A stretch of DNA of 28,456 nucleotides from Thermoplasmatota archaeon (GTDB lineage Archaea > Thermoplasmatota > Thermoplasmata > Thermoplasmatales > Thermoplasmataceae), in contig JAMDCG010000122.1 of assembly GCA_023489425.1 (NCBI GenBank), positions 1-28,456 of the forward strand, in the 5' to 3' direction. The position numbers and the translations under genes are program-made. Numbering within the stretch: position 1 is the stretch's first letter; each line of letters begins with the position of its first letter. Under the pieces are notes generated by a model. It was not told the origin of the DNA. It made no database searches and saw only the letters and a list, made by a program, of their open reading frames with translations. This document shows, piece by piece, positions 7,996-15,718 of the stretch.

Positions 7996-8343
7996 ATGTC
8001 GATGGAAAGCAAAATAAGTATTGTTGAGAAGCAGAAAGATTCAATAACATTTGAAATAATGAACTATGACAATACACTACTAAGACCTCTTGTTGAGGAA
8101 ATTCAAAAAGATGAACAGGTTACAGAATCAAGATATTACATAAAGCACCCTGTAATAGATAATCCTAGAGTGTATGTTAAGGTGAAATCTGGAAAGCCGC
8201 AGGCCGCGGTTAAAAGATCGATTAAGCGATTAAGCAAGGTTTTTGAAAACCTTTCAAATGAATTGAACAAAGAACTAAAGAAAAACGATGATTCGCAAAT
8301 TGGGGTACCAGAACTGAATAAGAACAAACCAAGTGATAATTAA
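7996..8343 (+). CDS. rpoL: DNA-directed RNA polymerase subunit L (Rpb11/Rpo11)
   Basis: 115 residues; pairs with subunit D to form the alpha-like assembly platform of archaeal RNA polymerase. The family pattern is clear: ITFEIMNYDNTLLRPLVEE (equivalent to EDHTLLNLL), then YYIKHPVIDNPRVYVK and KPQAAVKRSIKRL in the long C-terminal helix. The C-terminal 20 residues (KKNDDSQIGVPELNKNKPSDN) extend beyond the usual end and look disordered. The start could be Met1 or Met3 (8002). The methyltransferase gene follows with a 15-base gap and a TTG start, so the pair is likely one transcript. Confidence 0.92.
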   Translation: MSMESKISIVEKQKDSITFEIMNYDNTLLRPLVEEIQKDEQVTESRYYIKHPVIDNPRVYVKVKSGKPQAAVKRSIKRLSKVFENLSNELNKELKKNDDSQIGVPELNKNKPSDN

Positions 8344-8358
8344 GTCAGTTGTTCCAGT

Positions 8359-9327
8359 TTGGAATCAAAAAATTTTTTAATTATAGAAACAGAGATAGGA
8401 CGGTATAATTTCGCCAGGGAAGAGCTTTTATGTACGTTTGAAAGAGCATCTTCTATCCCAGTAAGAGAAATGGGTCAGGGAATATTCATTGCAGAGGGTA
8501 TTCATGATCTGAATGGACTTGCATTTGTAAAGAGAGCTGGTCAAGTATTAGGTATAGCAGAACAGTTTTCAGATATTTCCAAAGTTTTACTACCCGAAGG
8601 GAGGTTCTATGTAAGAGTCATAGACCCACATAAGTGCCACGGCACATCAGAGGAAAAGGAAATAGGGCAACTGCTGGGAGGAATAGGACGTGTATCCTTT
8701 TCAAATCCTGATTTTGTAGTTCTGGCCTACCATCTGGATAAATGGTACATATGCATGCAGAAATACTCAAGAAATAATCTCGAAAAGGCAAAAAGAAAGG
8801 CTCCCCTTAGACCATTTTTCTCACCTGTTTCCATGGATCCAGCCTTCGCATCTTTCCTGATTAACATGGGTTATTTTCCACATGGTTCAACACTTCTGGA
8901 CCCTTTCTGTGGAGGAGGTGGAATTCTTATGGAGGCAGGTCTAAAGGGATATAGGGTAGAGGGCATTGACATTCTCAACGAAATGGTAATTGGAGCCAGG
9001 ATGAATCTCAAGTATTTTGGAATCAGAGAATTCAGTATAATTAAAACGGATTTTTTGGAATTTCAATCTGATAAAAAATATGGTGGAATAGTAACGGATT
9101 TCCCATATGGAAGAAATTCTCACATATCAAAGGAGAGATCAGAATTTTACTTCAGGGCTGCTCAAAAGATGTCAGAATTCCTTGAAACGGGGTCCAGAGC
9201 ATGTATCGTAACAGATAATATGGAAAATTTAGAATACTTCAAAAATTTCTTTGATATTGATATCATCTTACCACAGAAAGTGCATAAATCCTTAACAAGA
9301 TACTTCACTAGAATGATAAAAAAATAA
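8359..9327 (+). CDS. THUMP-type tRNA guanosine methyltransferase (Trm-G10/Trm11 family)
   Basis: 322 residues. The N-terminal half has the ferredoxin-like plus THUMP arrangement of tRNA m2G10/m2,2G10 methyltransferases; the C-terminal half is a Rossmann methyltransferase. Motif I is LLDPFCGGGGILMEAG (residues about 177-192) and the catalytic NPPY-type motif reads VTDFPYGRNSH, with Phe replacing the second residue of DPPYG. This fits the archaeal Trm-G10 family, which modifies G10 of tRNAs; exact product cannot be told. The start is TTG at 8359: an in-frame stop (that of rpoL) lies 15 bases upstream, and the next ATG would remove conserved strand residues. It probably depends on coupling to rpoL. 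It ends 4 bases before the converging Phr-like gene. Confidence 0.85.
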   Translation: MESKNFLIIETEIGRYNFAREELLCTFERASSIPVREMGQGIFIAEGIHDLNGLAFVKRAGQVLGIAEQFSDISKVLLPEGRFYVRVIDPHKCHGTSEEKEIGQLLGGIGRVSFSNPDFVVLAYHLDKWYICMQKYSRNNLEKAKRKAPLRPFFSPVSMDPAFASFLINMGYFPHGSTLLDPFCGGGGILMEAGLKGYRVEGIDILNEMVIGARMNLKYFGIREFSIIKTDFLEFQSDKKYGGIVTDFPYGRNSHISKERSEFYFRAAQKMSEFLETGSRACIVTDNMENLEYFKNFFDIDIILPQKVHKSLTRYFTRMIKK

Positions 9328-9331
9328 ATAA

Positions 9332-9910
9332 TTATCCGAGAAAGTCATCAACAATTTTCCCGACAATCTCAACCGGGATGCCGGTGGTTCTAGAAACCTC
9401 TTCTTCATTCAGCGTTTCCAGATATTCTACCAATATTTGTCTGATAAACCCTTCCTTTACTCTTTCTACAACATTCTTACGCAATAGCTGAATTATATTA
9501 TTTTTCTCTTCAACAAGACTCTGCCTCTCTTTCATGAGGGCATCCATTTTTTCATTTATTTCTTTTATTCTTTCTATAGTAACTTCATTCTGAATACTTG
9601 GTTCATTCCTTTCAGTCAGGTCAAATTTTGATACTTGAATGAAAGTTGGTGTATAGTCTATGACAAGTGTAGAAAATCCTGTTGGCCTGTAGACTTTTCG
9701 AGGTGGACCAATGGAGCTGGGAGTCACTCCCATGGAAAGGATCAGATTTGCGTGTTCAAGTATCTCCAGTTGTTTATTGATCGCCTGTTGTGAAATTCCC
9801 AAACTCTTACTTATTTCCAAGCCGTATGACTCTTCCATAAGGAGTTTTTTTAAAATGGCCCTCCTGGTTGAATTTTCCATTATGGACAGGAGGGTATCAA
9901 TGTCATTCAT
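9332..9910 (-). CDS. Phr-like (ArsR-type winged-helix) transcriptional regulator
   Basis: 192 residues. The N-terminal winged helix (1-80) contains NSTRRAILKKLL, LEISKSLGISQQAINKQLEIL (helix-turn-helix, about 31-52) and the wing GPPRKVYRPT. This pattern, followed by TPTFIQVSKFD and a Glu/Lys-rich helix (about 112-150, likely coiled coil), resembles Pyrococcus furiosus Phr, the heat-shock repressor of hsp20 and an AAA ATPase gene, as I remember its sequence. Residues 160-191 (LNEEEVSRTTGIPVEIVG) look like a second, short HTH not obvious in Phr. It starts one base after the hsp20 stop, so it is co-transcribed with hsp20, consistent with autoregulation through the palindrome at 10473-10493. Dimer formation through the coiled coil is inferred. 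Confidence 0.82.
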   Translation of the reverse strand: MNDIDTLLSIMENSTRRAILKKLLMEESYGLEISKSLGISQQAINKQLEILEHANLILSMGVTPSSIGPPRKVYRPTGFSTLVIDYTPTFIQVSKFDLTERNEPSIQNEVTIERIKEINEKMDALMKERQSLVEEKNNIIQLLRKNVVERVKEGFIRQILVEYLETLNEEEVSRTTGIPVEIVGKIVDDFLG

Positions 9911-9911
9911 C

Positions 9912-10460
9912 TTACTCTATCTTCACTGATTTTCCTTTCTCGTTTCCCTTTCTCACAAGCTCCAGAGTCAGATCCAGTATTCCGCTGGTGAATTTTGCCA
10001 CAGCACTCTCAGGTTTTACTGGCTCTTCCAGGGCGACATTCTTGAAGTACTTCCTTGAACCTTCAGCAACATTTATTGTTACCTCATTCTCGGATACTTT
10101 AAGATCTATATTTTCTTTGGATATGCCAGGAAGCTCAAATGTCAGGTAAACCTTGTCCTTGTCATAGTTGATATCCGTGAGTGGTTCTCTGACCTCAGTC
10201 TCACCGACTTTGTCGCTCAGAGAAGGTCTGTTAGGAATGTTTCCAAACTCCTGGAAGGATGGTTTTCCATCTGGACCAACTTTATAGCTGAATCCATATA
10301 CATAGGGTCCAATCATGTGTTCATCAGAATTCTTAATCATCCTTTCCATTATTCTTCTCATCCTATCATTTACCTTTTCAAAGTCAAATCCAAAGTCTTC
10401 GAAGAAATCTCCGAAGAAGTCGTCATCCCAGTCATCATCTTTTCTTCTTCTTACTACCAT
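9912..10460 (-). CDS. Hsp20 family small heat-shock protein
   Basis: 182-residue ATP-independent chaperone that holds unfolding proteins as oligomers. The alpha-crystallin domain spans about 90-175: VYLTFELPGISKENIDLKV, VTINVAEGSRKYFKNVALEEPV and the C-terminal FTSGILDLTLEL. The last residues (KSVKIE) contain a V-x-I motif equivalent to the IxI patch that docks between subunits. The N-terminal region is unusually acidic and aromatic: DDDWDDDFFGDFFEDFGFDF (residues 8-27). The ATG is preceded by GAGGT (10468-10472) at a normal spacing, so this mRNA has a leader, unlike most first genes here. It heads the two-gene heat-shock unit with the Phr-like regulator. Confidence 0.93.
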   Translation of the reverse strand: MVVRRRKDDDWDDDFFGDFFEDFGFDFEKVNDRMRRIMERMIKNSDEHMIGPYVYGFSYKVGPDGKPSFQEFGNIPNRPSLSDKVGETEVREPLTDINYDKDKVYLTFELPGISKENIDLKVSENEVTINVAEGSRKYFKNVALEEPVKPESAVAKFTSGILDLTLELVRKGNEKGKSVKIE

Positions 10461-10472
10461 CTTAATTACCTC

Positions 10473-10493
10473 TTGTCAACCATTAGTTGACAA
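10473..10493. promoter_or_regulatory. Palindromic operator of the hsp20 operon
   Basis: A perfect inverted repeat: TTGTCAAC (10473-10480), spacer CATTA, GTTGACAA (10486-10493). The minus-strand TATA-like element (ATACTTAAG on the plus strand, 10511-10519) predicts a transcription start near 10489, inside the palindrome. Binding there would block RNA polymerase recruitment, the mechanism known for Phr in Pyrococcus. The likely binder is the co-transcribed winged-helix protein. Confidence 0.65.
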
Positions 10494-10584
10494 CTATGTA
10501 TTACTTACTTATACTTAAGTTTTTTGAATCGAATAATATCATTTGCATTATAAAGGTAGCAATTAAAAAATTAAGAATAACACT

Positions 10585-11253
10585 TCATTCATTAGTTTTC
10601 ACGGGTGTTTTCTGACTTCCCCTTGATAGAACTCTGTAAACATAGAATAAAACCACAAAGGCAAGAATAATAGCAATATAAGTATAATCATTAAATAGTC
10701 CCAGTATATTTTTCCAGCTATTGCCAAGCAGATATCCAACATATATTAGAACAGAATCCCATATCACCGTTCCTAAAAGTGTAAACAAAAGAAATTTTGT
10801 AAACTTCATTTCCGCCAGACCAGCTGGTATTGATATAAATGTCCTGAAAATAGGTATAAGTCTTGTTATAAAAACCGATATTTCTCCATATTTATTGAAC
10901 CATTTTTCTGTTCTATCAAGGGACTTCTCGTCCAGTCTGATATATTTGCCAAAGCGCATTATGGCAGGTCTTCCTCCATAAAGTCCGATGGCGTATGCGG
11001 CACTGGCTCCAACGGCATTTCCCAGTGTCCCAGATATAAGCACCAGCAGATATGAAGGGATGCTAAGATATACAGGTAGTTGATTGCTCAGGGCTAAATA
11101 ACCAGAAAAGGCCATTACAACTTCTGAGGGCACTGGTAGTAACAAACCTTCCAGAAACATAAGGAAGAATATACCTGGATAATTTGATACCTGAATCACA
11201 TATATAACTAAATTAATAATGTATTCAATTAGACCGGAAATTATGGAACTCAT
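10585..11253 (-). CDS. DedA family membrane protein
   Basis: 222 residues with five or so hydrophobic segments. DedA features are present: FLEGLLLPVPSEVVMAFSGYLA near the start (with the conserved Glu and Pro), a glycine-rich GNAVGASAAYAIGLYGGRPAI, KYGEISVFITRLIPIFRT with the conserved arginine, and IPAGLAEMKFTKFLLFTLLG before the last spans. Members of this superfamily are lipid scramblases or flippases; in bacteria they recycle undecaprenyl phosphate or phosphatidylethanolamine. In archaea the substrate is unknown, and may be polyprenyl phosphate. It follows the dCMP deaminase by 34 bases on the same strand and is separated from hsp20 by a 124-base promoter region. Confidence 0.9.
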   Translation of the reverse strand: MSSIISGLIEYIINLVIYVIQVSNYPGIFFLMFLEGLLLPVPSEVVMAFSGYLALSNQLPVYLSIPSYLLVLISGTLGNAVGASAAYAIGLYGGRPAIMRFGKYIRLDEKSLDRTEKWFNKYGEISVFITRLIPIFRTFISIPAGLAEMKFTKFLLFTLLGTVIWDSVLIYVGYLLGNSWKNILGLFNDYTYIAIILAFVVLFYVYRVLSRGSQKTPVKTNE

Positions 11254-11287
11254 TTATTTACCCGCTCATACACTCCTGATTAAAATA

Positions 11288-11746
11288 CTATTCTATCACA
11301 AGTTTTCTTTTCTTAACATCGCTTTCAAGTAGCATAAGTTCTGAAAGCTCATCTGGATAACCCTCTGTATATATTATTTCCTTAAGTTTTGCATTTACTA
11401 TCATTTTGGCACACACCACGCAGGGAAAAGTTGTGGTATATATAACCCCACCCCTGATGCTGACACCGTTAACAGCAGCTTGAATTATTGCATTCTGCTC
11501 TGCATGCAAACCACGGCATAATTCGTGCCTTTCACCGGATGGAATATCCATATCTATTCTTATGCAACCAACCACATCGCAATGCTGCGCACCACTTGGA
11601 GGTCCATTATATCCGGTAGCAAGGATTGATTTATCCCGTACAATAATAGCCCCAACCTGCCTCCTAACGCAATTTGCCCTTGAGGCAGCCATATATGCCA
11701 TTTTCATGAAATACTGATCCCAGGAAGGGTGTTTTTCTGTTTCCAT
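11288..11746 (-). CDS. Deoxycytidylate (dCMP) deaminase family protein
   Basis: 152-residue zinc deaminase of the dCMP/ComEB type. The zinc site is complete: His81 and the proton-shuttle Glu83 in LHAEQNAI, and Cys109 and Cys112 in PCVVC. The N-terminal [13 protein letters not shown] and [13 protein letters not shown] segments are typical of dCMP deaminases, and extra cysteines (His55, Cys56, Cys61, Cys77 in CDVVGCIR and HELCRG) are in the position where these enzymes often hold a second zinc. It would turn dCMP into dUMP for thymidylate synthesis. The gene starts 5 bases after the FBP enzyme stop and has no clear ribosome site, so it is likely coupled to it. Confidence 0.88.
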   Translation of the reverse strand: METEKHPSWDQYFMKMAYMAASRANCVRRQVGAIIVRDKSILATGYNGPPSGAQHCDVVGCIRIDMDIPSGERHELCRGLHAEQNAIIQAAVNGVSIRGGVIYTTTFPCVVCAKMIVNAKLKEIIYTEGYPDELSELMLLESDVKKRKLVIE

Positions 11747-11751
11747 CTTAA

Positions 11752-12909
11752 CTAATCCGAATCCCTGCCAGTTGAATTCTTACTCACACCCTTTTCAACT
11801 GCGTCAACATGTACAAATCTTCCTTTGAGTTTTTCCATTACCTTTGGTAGCGTAGTGTATTCCATGTCTTCTTCTGGGAGCCTGTGTGGTTCAAATGGTC
11901 CCATTCTCCTGATATAATCAGTAATATCATTGGCAAGTTTCCTGGCATTATCGTAGGCTGGGTCGTCAAACATGTCAACTGGACCAGTTAATTTCTTATC
12001 CTTATAAACAAAACCGAGGGCAACTACTCTTGGTGGGCCATCAAATCTGGTCATTTTGGAGTTTTTCATTGCTACTGGCATTAAGGGACCGTTAAATGAT
12101 CCTCTCATCCAGCCCGAAACAAGATATGGGTGTGAAAATGCTTCCATCGCCTCACCAGATGCCGGTAATCCTGATTGAATTCTTACAATTGCCGCAGGAT
12201 CATCTTTTCCAACATATTCTCCTGCTATAAAGGACAATTTGTCAGTGGTAATAACTGCAACATTTTCATCTGGCAATTTCCCGTGTTCTTTCTTAGTGTA
12301 AACTCTTTTTATAACGTATCTGCCCTTAGTTCCAATAAGGGATATTATATCATACATCTCTTCTGGTGCATTAAGCATTATAGCTTTTGCTTCCTGAATA
12401 TCCCAAACCTCAAATTTAAAACCATCATGCATACTTTGATCTATTACGAGACCAGGAGTATTGAATGGGTCAGCAAACATCTTGAATATTGGGTAATTGA
12501 ATGCTCCAGGTTCCGTTTTATCCATCATATATACTATAAATGGTTCACTTCGCCTCGGAGTTATATCCATTTCGGCGATTCCGGGACCCATTCCTTTGAT
12601 ATTTCCAGAAAAAGAATCTTTTAGGAGATCCTGTCCTGCTCCGTAAAGACCAAGCTTTTTGGCAACCTCAGTTCCTGACTTGAATGCGTCCCATGCAAGT
12701 TTGTGAACTTCTGAGGCATTAACTCCATTATCATGAACCATGGTTATCTGTATGTCATCCCCAACATAACCCACAAAATGATCCCATATAATTCCCTTAG
12801 ACTGCTCCTTTAAAAATCTCTTAACTTCGTTCAATACATCTTCGTGGACTGTTGTATGCCCTGGCAGACTACCTATATCTGCCTTAATATGGGTCAACGT
12901 AACCTTCAT
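11752..12909 (-). CDS. fbp: Fructose-1,6-bisphosphate aldolase/phosphatase (type V)
   Basis: 385-residue bifunctional gluconeogenic enzyme of archaea: it condenses triose phosphates and hydrolyses fructose-1,6-bisphosphate to fructose-6-phosphate. Metal-site residues are recognisable: Asp11 and His18 in [11 protein letters not shown], Asp51-Asp52 in VGDDIQ, and Asp112-region motifs. The aldolase lysine appears as Lys235 with Tyr232 three residues earlier (EYVGKDD), the same spacing as in the Thermoproteus enzyme (Tyr229/Lys232). A leaderless start is predicted from a TATA-like TTATTTTAAT at 12931-12940. It is the first gene of a minus-strand cluster with dCMP deaminase and DedA, but no metabolic link between them is evident. 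Confidence 0.95.
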   Translation of the reverse strand: MKVTLTHIKADIGSLPGHTTVHEDVLNEVKRFLKEQSKGIIWDHFVGYVGDDIQITMVHDNGVNASEVHKLAWDAFKSGTEVAKKLGLYGAGQDLLKDSFSGNIKGMGPGIAEMDITPRRSEPFIVYMMDKTEPGAFNYPIFKMFADPFNTPGLVIDQSMHDGFKFEVWDIQEAKAIMLNAPEEMYDIISLIGTKGRYVIKRVYTKKEHGKLPDENVAVITTDKLSFIAGEYVGKDDPAAIVRIQSGLPASGEAMEAFSHPYLVSGWMRGSFNGPLMPVAMKNSKMTRFDGPPRVVALGFVYKDKKLTGPVDMFDDPAYDNARKLANDITDYIRRMGPFEPHRLPEEDMEYTTLPKVMEKLKGRFVHVDAVEKGVSKNSTGRDSD

Positions 12910-12930
12910 AATGATTCATGGCAACGACAT

Positions 12931-12940
12931 ATTAAAATAA
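12931..12940 (-). promoter_or_regulatory. TATA-like box of the fbp gene
   Basis: TTATTTTAAT on the minus strand is centred 26 bases before the ATG at 12909, predicting a leaderless transcript. Confidence 0.5.
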
Positions 12941-12994
12941 TTCGGATATTCATTAATGAAGACTATGTGTTTAGTTATAATTTTAGTTCAGAGT

Positions 12995-13026
12995 TTTTCC
13001 AAAACTTTACTATGCTTTTTGGAAAA
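12995..13026. repeat. Inverted repeat between fbp and site-2 protease genes
   Basis: TTTTCCAAAA (12995-13004) and TTTTGGAAAA (13017-13026) are perfect 10-base inverted arms with a 12-base spacer. It lies 45-75 bases before the protease ATG and behind the divergent fbp promoter. Possibly an operator; AT-rich composition makes chance more likely than for a GC-mixed site. Confidence 0.35.
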
Positions 13027-13069
13027 GTAATTTAGAAATGATTGTCATCATGGGTACGGAAGTCTAAAA

Positions 13070-14629
13070 ATGTCGTATTTAGAGATAGGGTTGCTAATAG
13101 TGTTGATATGGATCATAGCAATGATCGCCCTCCGTCCAACAATAAACAAGAGTAAGCATTTTCAAACAATGGGAGGGATATTATTACTGATTAAGGTCAA
13201 AAAAAATAGGGGAATACTGGACAGGATAGCCGGAAGCTCAAAATCAAAACTATTTTCACGGCTTTCAATTCCACTTGTTTATATATTATTTGCAATGGGC
13301 ATAGTCCTGCTTGTCCTTGGTACAGTACTATCACTAACAACAAGGGTGAAGGAAAATATACCTGTTAGTGAATATCTTGCGCTTCCAGGGATAGATCCGG
13401 AAATCCCCATTGTTTATGGGCTGATAGCCTTTGCAATCTCTCTAGTGATTCATGAAATGTTTCACGGAATTGTTGCAAGAAAGCATGGAATTAAGGTAAA
13501 TTCAGTTGGACTTATGCTTTTTGTGGTTCCAATCGGTGCTTTTGTTGAACCTGATGAAAAAGAGATAACGGAAACAACTCCAGTCATCAGAAGAAGAATA
13601 GTTGGTGCTGGAATAGCGGTAAACTTTGTCATCGCTATAATCTGCTTCCTTTTTCTTTCTCTGGCTATGTCCCATGCAGCAGTTCAAACATACCCGGGGG
13701 CATATGTTGATGCTGCATATCCTGGAAACACTGTAACACCACACAATATCACGGGAAGCGAGCTCCTTTCAGTTGGAAATATGAAAGGCAATAGCCTGGT
13801 TAATCTTACAACTTCCTGCTCAGTAACACCTGGTACTCTTCTGAATGCTTCATTTTATAATGGTCATAAAATCTTCAATTACTCCATACCTGCTGGAATT
13901 CAGGTAGTATCAACTTATAAAGGATACCCTGCCTATAAAAATATAAGTCTAGGTGATTATATAATTTCTGTAAATAACAGGACTGTTTATAATGAAACTG
14001 TACTTGGTAACATACTGAACAAAATAAGTCCTGGAACTGAAATAAATGTAGGACTAGAAAATTTTACTGCTGCATCCCATGAAGGAATAAAAAGTACAGT
14101 GTCCTTTAAAACAAGATCAACTTATTCATTCTATAAAACGGAGGATCCGTCCTTACTAACAGTGGCCATGAAAAATGAAAGTTTCATAGGTGTTGGAATA
14201 ACCTATGGTGGACTTGGACTCGTTTCTATGAGCTATTACAAATCTCTAGTGTTTGGCTCCTCTGTATACACCTCAGGACCCGAAGGAGCTATAGAATCAA
14301 TAGCATTACCCTTTGACGGGCTTTCCCCCGTGCCATCAAGTTTTGCCCATCTGTATTCTGTTCCACTGGGGTATGAAGTATTTTGGTTTTCAACAAATAC
14401 AATATACTGGCTTTTCTGGGTGAATATACTTCTCGCTATCACAAATGCCCTGCCACTTGCAATATTTGATGGTGCACAATTCCTAAGGGACACCCTGATG
14501 ATAGCATCCAAACATGAACGTTTTAAATACTTCCGCGACGAAAAGAATATAGCTGCCGTTCTTTCACTCACTACAACACTGATCTTGCTAATGCTGATGA
14601 TAGAAATAATTGTTCCCAGAATCATATAG
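13070..14629 (+). CDS. Site-2-type membrane metalloprotease (M50) with PDZ-like insertion
   Basis: 519-residue intramembrane zinc protease of the S2P family. The zinc helix HEMFHG is at 128-133, in a hydrophobic segment following IAFAISLVI, and the second metal-binding motif NALPLAIFDG (Asn459, Asp467) lies near the C terminus before the final membrane span. Other hydrophobic segments are at about 4-22, 66-90, 178-200 and 490-514. Between the two zinc motifs is a long polar insert (about 200-400), rich in Asn and Thr and probably extracytoplasmic, with a PDZ-like piece at about 304-345 (GDYIISVNNRTVYNETVL). Such proteases cut membrane-bound regulators; the substrate is unknown. Ribosome site weak (GGA about 10 bases upstream). 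Confidence 0.92.
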   Translation: MSYLEIGLLIVLIWIIAMIALRPTINKSKHFQTMGGILLLIKVKKNRGILDRIAGSSKSKLFSRLSIPLVYILFAMGIVLLVLGTVLSLTTRVKENIPVSEYLALPGIDPEIPIVYGLIAFAISLVIHEMFHGIVARKHGIKVNSVGLMLFVVPIGAFVEPDEKEITETTPVIRRRIVGAGIAVNFVIAIICFLFLSLAMSHAAVQTYPGAYVDAAYPGNTVTPHNITGSELLSVGNMKGNSLVNLTTSCSVTPGTLLNASFYNGHKIFNYSIPAGIQVVSTYKGYPAYKNISLGDYIISVNNRTVYNETVLGNILNKISPGTEINVGLENFTAASHEGIKSTVSFKTRSTYSFYKTEDPSLLTVAMKNESFIGVGITYGGLGLVSMSYYKSLVFGSSVYTSGPEGAIESIALPFDGLSPVPSSFAHLYSVPLGYEVFWFSTNTIYWLFWVNILLAITNALPLAIFDGAQFLRDTLMIASKHERFKYFRDEKNIAAVLSLTTTLILLMLMIEIIVPRII

Positions 14630-14647
14630 ATTTTAAAGAATATCTGG

Positions 14648-14679
14648 AATTTGGTTCACTGAATTAAGTGGACCAAATT
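14648..14679. repeat. Strong hairpin after site-2 protease gene
   Basis: AATTTGGTTCACT (14648-14660), loop GAATTA, AGTGGACCAAATT (14667-14679): 13 pairs with one T-G wobble as RNA. It starts 19 bases after the protease stop codon and lies about 60 bases before the eL40 promoter. It is not followed by a T tract, so it is not a bacterial-type terminator; it could shape the 3' end of the protease mRNA or bind a regulator. Confidence 0.45.
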
Positions 14680-14736
14680 ACCCTTTCCATTCATAGTTCA
14701 AGGAACAAATAAAACTAACACACTGTTCACAAAGAG

Positions 14737-14744
14737 TTTATAAC
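14737..14744 (+). promoter_or_regulatory. TATA-like box of rpl40e-purQ
   Basis: TTTATAAC, about 39 bases before the eL40 ATG. It predicts transcription start near 14767 and a short leader with AGGT at 14768-14771. Confidence 0.5.
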
Positions 14745-14778
14745 TTGAATTCAATAGGGGTAACATCAGGTTATAAAA

Positions 14779-14928
14779 ATGCCGTTTGCAGAATCAATAG
14801 AAAGAAGACTAAATAAGAAAATTTGCATGAGATGTGATGCAAGAAACTCAGTTAAAGCAATAAAATGCAGAAAGTGTGGATACACCGGTTTAAGAATGAA
14901 GGCTAAAGAAAGAAGGGGAGGCCAGTAG
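14779..14928 (+). CDS. rpl40e: 50S ribosomal protein eL40
   Basis: 49-residue zinc-ribbon ribosomal protein. Two CxxC pairs, Cys17/Cys20 (CMRCD) and Cys30/Cys33 (CRKCG), form the zinc site, and the rest is basic, ending KAKERRGGQ. The N-terminal [15 protein letters not shown] matches archaeal eL40, which is free-standing here and not joined to ubiquitin as in eukaryotes. It is preceded by a TATA-like box and a short leader, and followed 4 bases later by purQ, so the two appear to be co-transcribed. The small size makes it easy for gene finders to miss. Confidence 0.93.
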   Translation: MPFAESIERRLNKKICMRCDARNSVKAIKCRKCGYTGLRMKAKERRGGQ

Positions 14929-14932
14929 GCAC

Positions 14933-15718
14933 TTGGACAGTAATCTCCCCAAAGCAGCAGTTTTGAGGATGGAGGGGACAAACAATGACACAGAAGCCCT
15001 CCGGTCGCTGAGGGAATCAAATCTTGACCCCAGTTACGTGCATATTCACGAAATAGAAAAAAATAAAGTTGATCTGGAAGATTTTCAGATTTTGTTCATA
15101 CCAGGTGGTTTTTCAGCAGGAGACTATGTAAGGGCTGGTATTATTTTTGCAATCAGATTGAAGACAGCCGCTGGTAAAAAAATAGAAGGAATGATAGAAC
15201 AGGGTAAGCCCGTACTGGGCACATGTAATGGATTCCAGGTGTTATCAGAAATGGGTCTAACCTCTTCAGATATGGATAAGAGAGAACTTGCCCTGGACGT
15301 TAACGAAAGTGGGAAGTTTGAATGCAGAACAGTACTGGTGAAGTATTCGGGACGAAATAAGATTTTTGATGGGAAAATCCCAAGGGATCAGGTATTTGAA
15401 ATTCCAGTCGCTCATAAGGAAGGAAGGATAAGATTCACATCAGAATCCGTTGAAAAGGAATACGTTGAAAATGGCAGGGCAATATTCACCTACGTAGATC
15501 CTGAAGGGAAAATTTCAGGCTATCCATGGAATCCGAATGGTTCGCCCGATAATATTGCCGGAATATCGGGACATTATGATAACGTGCTTGGTCTGATGCC
15601 ACATCCAGAAAGAATGTTTTACAGTTACCAGCTTTCAACTAAGGGAAAAAGAGAGAACAGCGTCCCAGTGGGAAAAATATTTTTTGGTGCAATCTCTGAT
15701 TATGCAAGAAGACTTTAA
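14933..15718 (+). CDS. purQ: Phosphoribosylformylglycinamidine synthase, glutaminase subunit (PurQ)
   Basis: 261-residue class I glutamine amidotransferase supplying ammonia to PurL in purine synthesis. Motifs: IPGGFSAGDYVRAG (57-69), the nucleophile Cys98 in GTCNGFQVL, and the catalytic pair His224/Glu226 in PHPER. The residues after the nucleophile elbow are of the PurQ type. No purL or purS is in the window. The start is taken as TTG at 14933, four bases after the eL40 stop; the first ATG in frame would delete the first beta strand (AAVLRM). The preceding GGGGAGG lies inside the end of eL40, at a long but possible spacing, which suggests translational coupling. A purine gene behind a ribosomal protein gene may tie nucleotide supply to growth. 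Confidence 0.93.
   Translation: MDSNLPKAAVLRMEGTNNDTEALRSLRESNLDPSYVHIHEIEKNKVDLEDFQILFIPGGFSAGDYVRAGIIFAIRLKTAAGKKIEGMIEQGKPVLGTCNGFQVLSEMGLTSSDMDKRELALDVNESGKFECRTVLVKYSGRNKIFDGKIPRDQVFEIPVAHKEGRIRFTSESVEKEYVENGRAIFTYVDPEGKISGYPWNPNGSPDNIAGISGHYDNVLGLMPHPERMFYSYQLSTKGKRENSVPVGKIFFGAISDYARRL

Noticed and set aside
12175..12624. 149-codon plus-strand frame opposite the FBP aldolase/phosphatase
   Set aside because: Shadow of a conserved gene; composition rich in Cys, Phe, Tyr and Asn as expected from a reversed frame.
12956..13030. 24-aa hydrophobic frame upstream of the site-2 protease
   Set aside because: Very short, no promoter at the right distance and coincident with an AT-rich inverted repeat. 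Not enough support.
14236..14625. 129-codon minus-strand frame opposite the site-2 protease
   Set aside because: Shadow of the protease C-terminal region, which carries the second zinc motif.
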